Source: an uncultured Clostridia bacterium (lineage in GTDB: Bacteria; Bacillota; Clostridia; Christensenellales; Aristaeellaceae). Taken from it: a stretch of 64,000 bases of DNA. A model generated the notes under the pieces. That model did no database searches. It was not told the DNA's origin and saw nothing but the letters and a program-made list of their open reading frames with translations. The stretch spans positions 7,810 through 71,809 of the forward strand of contig CANOHT010000012.1 of assembly GCA_947565865.1 (NCBI GenBank). The letters run 5' to 3'. This document shows, piece after piece, positions 60,883 through 64,000 of the stretch. How positions within the stretch are numbered: the stretch's first letter is position 1; each line of letters starts with the position of its first letter. Made by a program: the position numbers and the translations under genes.

Positions 60883-62214
60883 ATGAAAAAGCAACTGTGT
60901 CTGCTGCTGACAGTGTGTCTGCTGATGCCTTGGGCAGTTGCGTCGGCCTCATCCGACGCTATGCTACTGACGCCCGGCGACGGCGAATTGGCCTATTGCT
61001 TTGATGCTTCTGATGCTTCTTTTGTGCTGATGGAGTACAAAACGCCCACCGAATCCGGTCAGCTGGTTCTCCGTCAAAGCGACGGCCAGGGGCATTATGA
61101 AGGCTCGCTGCCCCTGGCGTACAGCGAACGGGGCGGCAAGGTCACCGTCAAAATCTCGACCCTGAATGAAAAGCAGCTGATGAAGGGTACCGCGCAGCTG
61201 CCTTCAAGGGCCGAGCCGCTGCCTGAGGGAGCCTCCCGCGCCAAGGTCAGCCAGTTGGAGCTGGAAGGCCGCGCCGACGGGTTCCATTACCGCTTTGACG
61301 CGCCGGGCGCGGGCCGTCTGCTGCTCATTTTCGACAGCCTCACGCAGTCGGGACGCACCTATATCGCGCCCGTTGACGGCGAAGGCCATTATGAGGGCGA
61401 TATTGCCCTGCCCTGGACTTATGCCCTGGGCAACGTGAACGTGCAGGTGGTGACGGCCAGCGGCAAAACACAGCTGGCCAAGGCGTCCTGCCGCAAGGCT
61501 TACGTTTCTCCAGCTCCCTGCGAGCAGGCGGCGAAGGGCCGCTTGACGGGCGTTACCGTGTGCATTGATCCCGGCCATCAGGCCAAGGGCTCGGGCAAGA
61601 ACGTGAAGGAGCCCCTGGGGCCGGGGCTGAGCAAGTCCGCCGTGATGCAGGGCGGCATGGCGGAGGGCTGCCGGACGTATCGTCTGGAGCATATCGTGGT
61701 GCTGGAAATTGCTGAAAAGCTCCGGGCGGAGCTGCTTCGTCAGGGGGCCACGGTGGTTATGACCCGTTCGGCTCCTGATGAATTTATCAGCAATATGAAC
61801 CGTGCCGAAACGGCCAACGCCCATCAGGCGGACATCCTGCTGCGCCTGCACTGCGATTTGTCCGGGAAAGCGTCCAAGCGCGGCATCTCCATTCACAGCC
61901 CCGTGCGCAGCGATTACGCCAGGGCAGTGGCGGACGCGGACACCTACAAGGCCATGGGTACGCTGCTGCTGGACGCTATGCGCGACGCTGTGGGCTATGA
62001 AAAAAAGCCCGCCACAGGCCATGTGACCCTGACGGACAAGTTTGTTGGCAACAACTGGGCCAAGATGCCCTGCTTCCTGGTGGAAATGGGCTACATGAGC
62101 AACCCCGCTGAGGATCGCCTGCTGAGCAGCCCTGACTATCAGCAGCTGCTGGCGGAGGGCATGGCCCAGGGCGTCTACGACATCATGGTCATGCGCGGGA
62201 CGGTTCGCCCGTAA
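60883..62214 (+). CDS. Secreted N-acetylmuramoyl-L-alanine amidase (Amidase_3) with two N-terminal repeat modules
   Basis: 443 residues. A signal peptide (1-22, ending AVASASS) is followed by two ~85-residue beta-rich modules (about 30-113 and 122-208) sharing a G-H-Y-E-G motif (GQGHYEGSLPL; GEGHYEGDIALP). The Amidase_3 domain (~225-440) has CIDPGHQAKGSG, the second ligand Glu in RLEHIVVLEIA, His in LLRLHCD and the catalytic Glu in FLVEMGYMSNPAED. It cleaves the muramic acid-peptide bond in the wall. GGGGAA precedes the ATG at 60883. A long internal insert (KEPLGPGLSKSAVMQGG) is atypical. Confidence 0.9.
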   Translation: MKKQLCLLLTVCLLMPWAVASASSDAMLLTPGDGELAYCFDASDASFVLMEYKTPTESGQLVLRQSDGQGHYEGSLPLAYSERGGKVTVKISTLNEKQLMKGTAQLPSRAEPLPEGASRAKVSQLELEGRADGFHYRFDAPGAGRLLLIFDSLTQSGRTYIAPVDGEGHYEGDIALPWTYALGNVNVQVVTASGKTQLAKASCRKAYVSPAPCEQAAKGRLTGVTVCIDPGHQAKGSGKNVKEPLGPGLSKSAVMQGGMAEGCRTYRLEHIVVLEIAEKLRAELLRQGATVVMTRSAPDEFISNMNRAETANAHQADILLRLHCDLSGKASKRGISIHSPVRSDYARAVADADTYKAMGTLLLDAMRDAVGYEKKPATGHVTLTDKFVGNNWAKMPCFLVEMGYMSNPAEDRLLSSPDYQQLLAEGMAQGVYDIMVMRGTVRP

Positions 62215-62255
62215 CGCAGGCGAGCGCGGGGACTTCGCGCTTTTCATCATCACCG

Positions 62256-62284
62256 CTGCCGCATTCAGGTGCGGCAGTTTTTTT
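62256..62284 (+). terminator. Terminator of the amidase gene
   Basis: 8-bp stem CTGCCGCA (62256-62263) with TGCGGCAG (62270-62277), then TTTTTTT. A smaller GCGCG/CGCGC hairpin with TTTT lies just before (62223-62245). Confidence 0.9.
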
Positions 62285-63362
62285 ACGCTTCCGCCGTCAG
62301 GCTTTGGAAACACGCACGATTGTGCGCGACGGGCGCGGCGTCCGGCTTGAAGGAAGCCGCCCATTCGTTCATCTGCTCCGCGCGCTTCATGTCGCCCAGG
62401 CGGCTGTAGCATACGCACAGCTGGATGCAGGGCAGATAGCCATAGCAGTCGGGGGAGACAAAGCCGCCCCGGCTGTCATCCCGGACGCAGGTGAGGGCCA
62501 GCGCGTACCAGTAGGCTGCCAGGGACATTTCGTCCCGCTGGAAAAACCAACGGCCCAGCTCGCAGCAGATTTCAGCTCTGGGTCGGTCATAGGTGAAACT
62601 GCGCAGCAGGGCCTGCAAGGCTTTTTCCTGCCGTCCCATGCGCTCATAGCAGTAGGCGCAGTGGCAGCAGGCATCGATGTTGTTTTCCACCCAGCCCTGT
62701 TTTTCGTCAAGGAATTGCTCAAAGACCCGGAGGGCCTCTTCGTAGCGCTGGTGGTAATACAGCTCCCGGCCATAGTAGAACTGCTGCCGCGGCTCCAGCG
62801 CGACGCCCCGCTCCAGCTGCTTTTCGTAGATTCGCAGGTTTCTGTCAGGGTCGGAGGGTCGCAGCTTCAGATGGCTGATGGCGAAGCCGCCGTCCACAAC
62901 CTGGCCTGTCGGCGCGATGCTCTCGTGCACCGCCCCTTCCCAGCGAAGCCCGATATGGTTTTTGATCAGCCGTTCGCGGAAGTAGGAGAACGTTACCCTG
63001 CCGTGCTCGTCATAGCCGGTGTTATACCGCGCCATCACGACGCAGACGGCGGGGTTCAGCGCGGCCTTCAGCGCGCGGAAAGCCTCCCGGTCCGTCTCCA
63101 GGAGCACATCATCCGCGTCCAGCCACATGCAGTAATCCATCTCCGCCAGGGAGAAGGCGTAGTTCCGGGCAGCGGCAAAGTCGTCCGTCCATGCGAAGTC
63201 ATAGATTCGCTGGGTAAACTGCGCCGCGATTTCCCGCGTCCGGTCCGTGGAGCCGGTGTCCACAATGATAATCTCATCCACAAGATCCGCCGCGCTTTTC
63301 AGGCAGCGGGCCAGCACATCCTCCTCGTTCTTCACAATCATGCACAGGCTGATCGTAACCAT
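62283..63362 (-). CDS. Family 2 glycosyltransferase with C-terminal tetratricopeptide-like repeats
   Basis: 359 residues. The GT-A domain opens MVTISLCMIVKNEEDVLARC, with DEIIIVDTGSTDRT and the D-x-D metal site WLDADDV; FSYFRERLIKN and WEGAVHE follow, as in the SunS/BclA-cluster type glycosyltransferases. From about residue 200 helical repeats continue (YYGRELYYHQRYEEALRVFE; CYERMGRQEKALQALLRS). Probably transfers a sugar to a protein; the collagen-like protein encoded just upstream in the same direction is the obvious candidate. No signal peptide. Confidence 0.88.
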   Translation of the reverse strand: MVTISLCMIVKNEEDVLARCLKSAADLVDEIIIVDTGSTDRTREIAAQFTQRIYDFAWTDDFAAARNYAFSLAEMDYCMWLDADDVLLETDREAFRALKAALNPAVCVVMARYNTGYDEHGRVTFSYFRERLIKNHIGLRWEGAVHESIAPTGQVVDGGFAISHLKLRPSDPDRNLRIYEKQLERGVALEPRQQFYYGRELYYHQRYEEALRVFEQFLDEKQGWVENNIDACCHCAYCYERMGRQEKALQALLRSFTYDRPRAEICCELGRWFFQRDEMSLAAYWYALALTCVRDDSRGGFVSPDCYGYLPCIQLCVCYSRLGDMKRAEQMNEWAASFKPDAAPVAHNRACFQSLTAEA

Positions 63363-63447
63363 GAAGCATCCTCTCCTACAATTCTGATAACGGGGACGAC
63401 GCCCGCGAGCAGACGCCGTCCCCCGGGTATTTGCGGGGGTATTCCGA

Positions 63448-64000
63448 TCAGCTGAGGCGAACGATCATCAAAGACGCGCCCGCGCCGCCGCTTATCAGCA
63501 CCGCGATGCCGACCGCCAGCAGAGGATAGAGCTGGAGCGTGATGGTGGTATTGGCGGCCAGATCCACCTCGATTTCATTTTCATAGTTGGAGACGGACAG
63601 CACCGGCGCAATGGTGGACGCCGTGTTGTTCACACCGTTGATGACCAGCCGGCTGCCCATCAGCAGAGCCGCCGTGGTATTCACATGGTAGGAAATGCGA
63701 TAGCGTCCAGCCGTCGCCACGGTGAAAACGGTATTTGCCGCGTTGGCGGTGATGTCCGGTGAAAGCACCTGGGCGTTGGGCAGGGGAATGGCGGTGCCGG
63801 TCAGGGCCACGGACAGGCTGGTGCCCGAGGTGTTGGCGGCAAAGGCCGCCGTGGCCGTGGGATTCGGGCCATCAGGCCCGGTGGGGCCTGTGGCGCCGTC
63901 GGAGCCCGTGGGGCCGGTGGGGCCGATATCGCCCGTGGCGCCGATGACGCCCGCCGTGCCGGTCGCGCCCGCCGCGCCGATGGGGCCCGTGGCGCCGGTC
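63448..64000 (-). CDS. Collagen-like (Gly-X-Y) surface protein with BclA-type C-terminal domain, 3' part
   Basis: The frame enters the window at 64000, so only the C-terminal ~183 residues are seen. Residues near the window edge are Gly-X-Y triplets rich in Thr, Pro and Ala ([19 protein letters not shown]). Then [14 protein letters not shown] starts a ~130-residue beta domain ([43 protein letters not shown]) like the trimeric C1q/TNF-like domain of BclA spore filaments. No anchor motif is visible. Probably on the spore or cell surface, glycosylated at Thr. Confidence 0.9.
   Translation of the reverse strand, partial: TGATGPIGAAGATGTAGVIGATGDIGPTGPTGSDGATGPTGPDGPNPTATAAFAANTSGTSLSVALTGTAIPLPNAQVLSPDITANAANTVFTVATAGRYRISYHVNTTAALLMGSRLVINGVNNTASTIAPVLSVSNYENEIEVDLAANTTITLQLYPLLAVGIAVLISGGAGASLMIVRLS

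Overview
The window is chromosomal DNA from a high-G+C, endospore-forming bacterium of the class Clostridia. Sporulation genes are present (spoIIID, spoIID and a spoIIQ-like M23 gene). So are a Prp protease next to an L27 with the cleavable N-terminal extension, the GlgC/GlgD paralogue pair, the DapL route to meso-diaminopimelate, and strong AGGAGG-type ribosome binding sites with several GTG and TTG starts. No rRNA or tRNA gene, CRISPR array, transposase or recognisable prophage was seen. The family cannot be fixed from sequence inspection alone; a gut anaerobe is likely, by inference.

Layout. 1-6.9 kb: 5' part of an ECF-transporter ATPase, a gene-poor stretch with an AraC-type remnant, a YetF-like DUF421/DUF4363 pair, a membrane metallophosphoesterase, a frameshifted AEC-family permease, a flavin reductase-like protein, an acetyltransferase with an overlapping 51-residue membrane protein, and a NUDIX hydrolase. 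7.0-12.7 kb: a 1871-residue surface protein with two tandem arrays of MucBP-like repeats, SH3-like modules, one C-terminal membrane helix and a basic tail. 13.3-16.4 kb: nnrD/E, spoIIID and the rplU-prp-rpmA operon. 16.5-23.7 kb: MATE exporter, PNPOx-like protein, flavodoxin, then a Bce-type two-component/ABC-transporter module.

24.0-28.5 kb is the most unusual segment. It is a five-gene, tightly overlapping cassette with its own promoter: a protein with a possible HARP-like N-terminal domain, a SNF2-type helicase whose catalytic motifs are eroded, a PAPS-reductase-like PP-loop protein (IbrA/DUF3440 type), a 118-residue unknown and a ParB-like protein (IbrB type). 28.5-36.0 kb (minus strand) holds housekeeping genes: a TIM-barrel isomerase, a zinc-ribbon coiled coil, nif3, trmK, sigA, dnaG and a dGTPase. 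An AT-rich acetyltransferase at 36.2 kb looks acquired. 37-43.5 kb: ROK kinase, HPr kinase and HAD phosphatase on the minus strand; DUF2461, phosphohexomutase, P-loop kinase and methyltransferase on the plus strand.

43.5-50.3 kb: a complete glgB-glgC-glgD-glgA glycogen operon; GlgA carries a histone-like Lys/Ala/Pro repeat tail. 50.5-54.2 kb: spoIID, spoIIQ-like and glmS. 54.2-55.0 kb: an intergenic region packed with stem-loops. 55.1-58.4 kb: an ECF-type sigma factor with its putative membrane anti-sigma, a membrane protein of unknown function and cysK. 58.6-64.0 kb: dapL-dapF, a secreted amidase, a family-2 glycosyltransferase with tetratricopeptide-like repeats, and the 3' part of a collagen-like (Gly-X-Y) surface protein.

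How the parts connect. Carbon storage (phosphohexomutase, GlgC/D, GlgA, GlgB) sits beside carbon-state sensing (ROK kinase, HprK). Envelope biosynthesis and sporulation are represented by GlmS, DapL/DapF, the amidase, SpoIID and SpoIIQ. Envelope-stress or peptide-antibiotic defence is represented by the Bce-type module and the sigma/anti-sigma pair.
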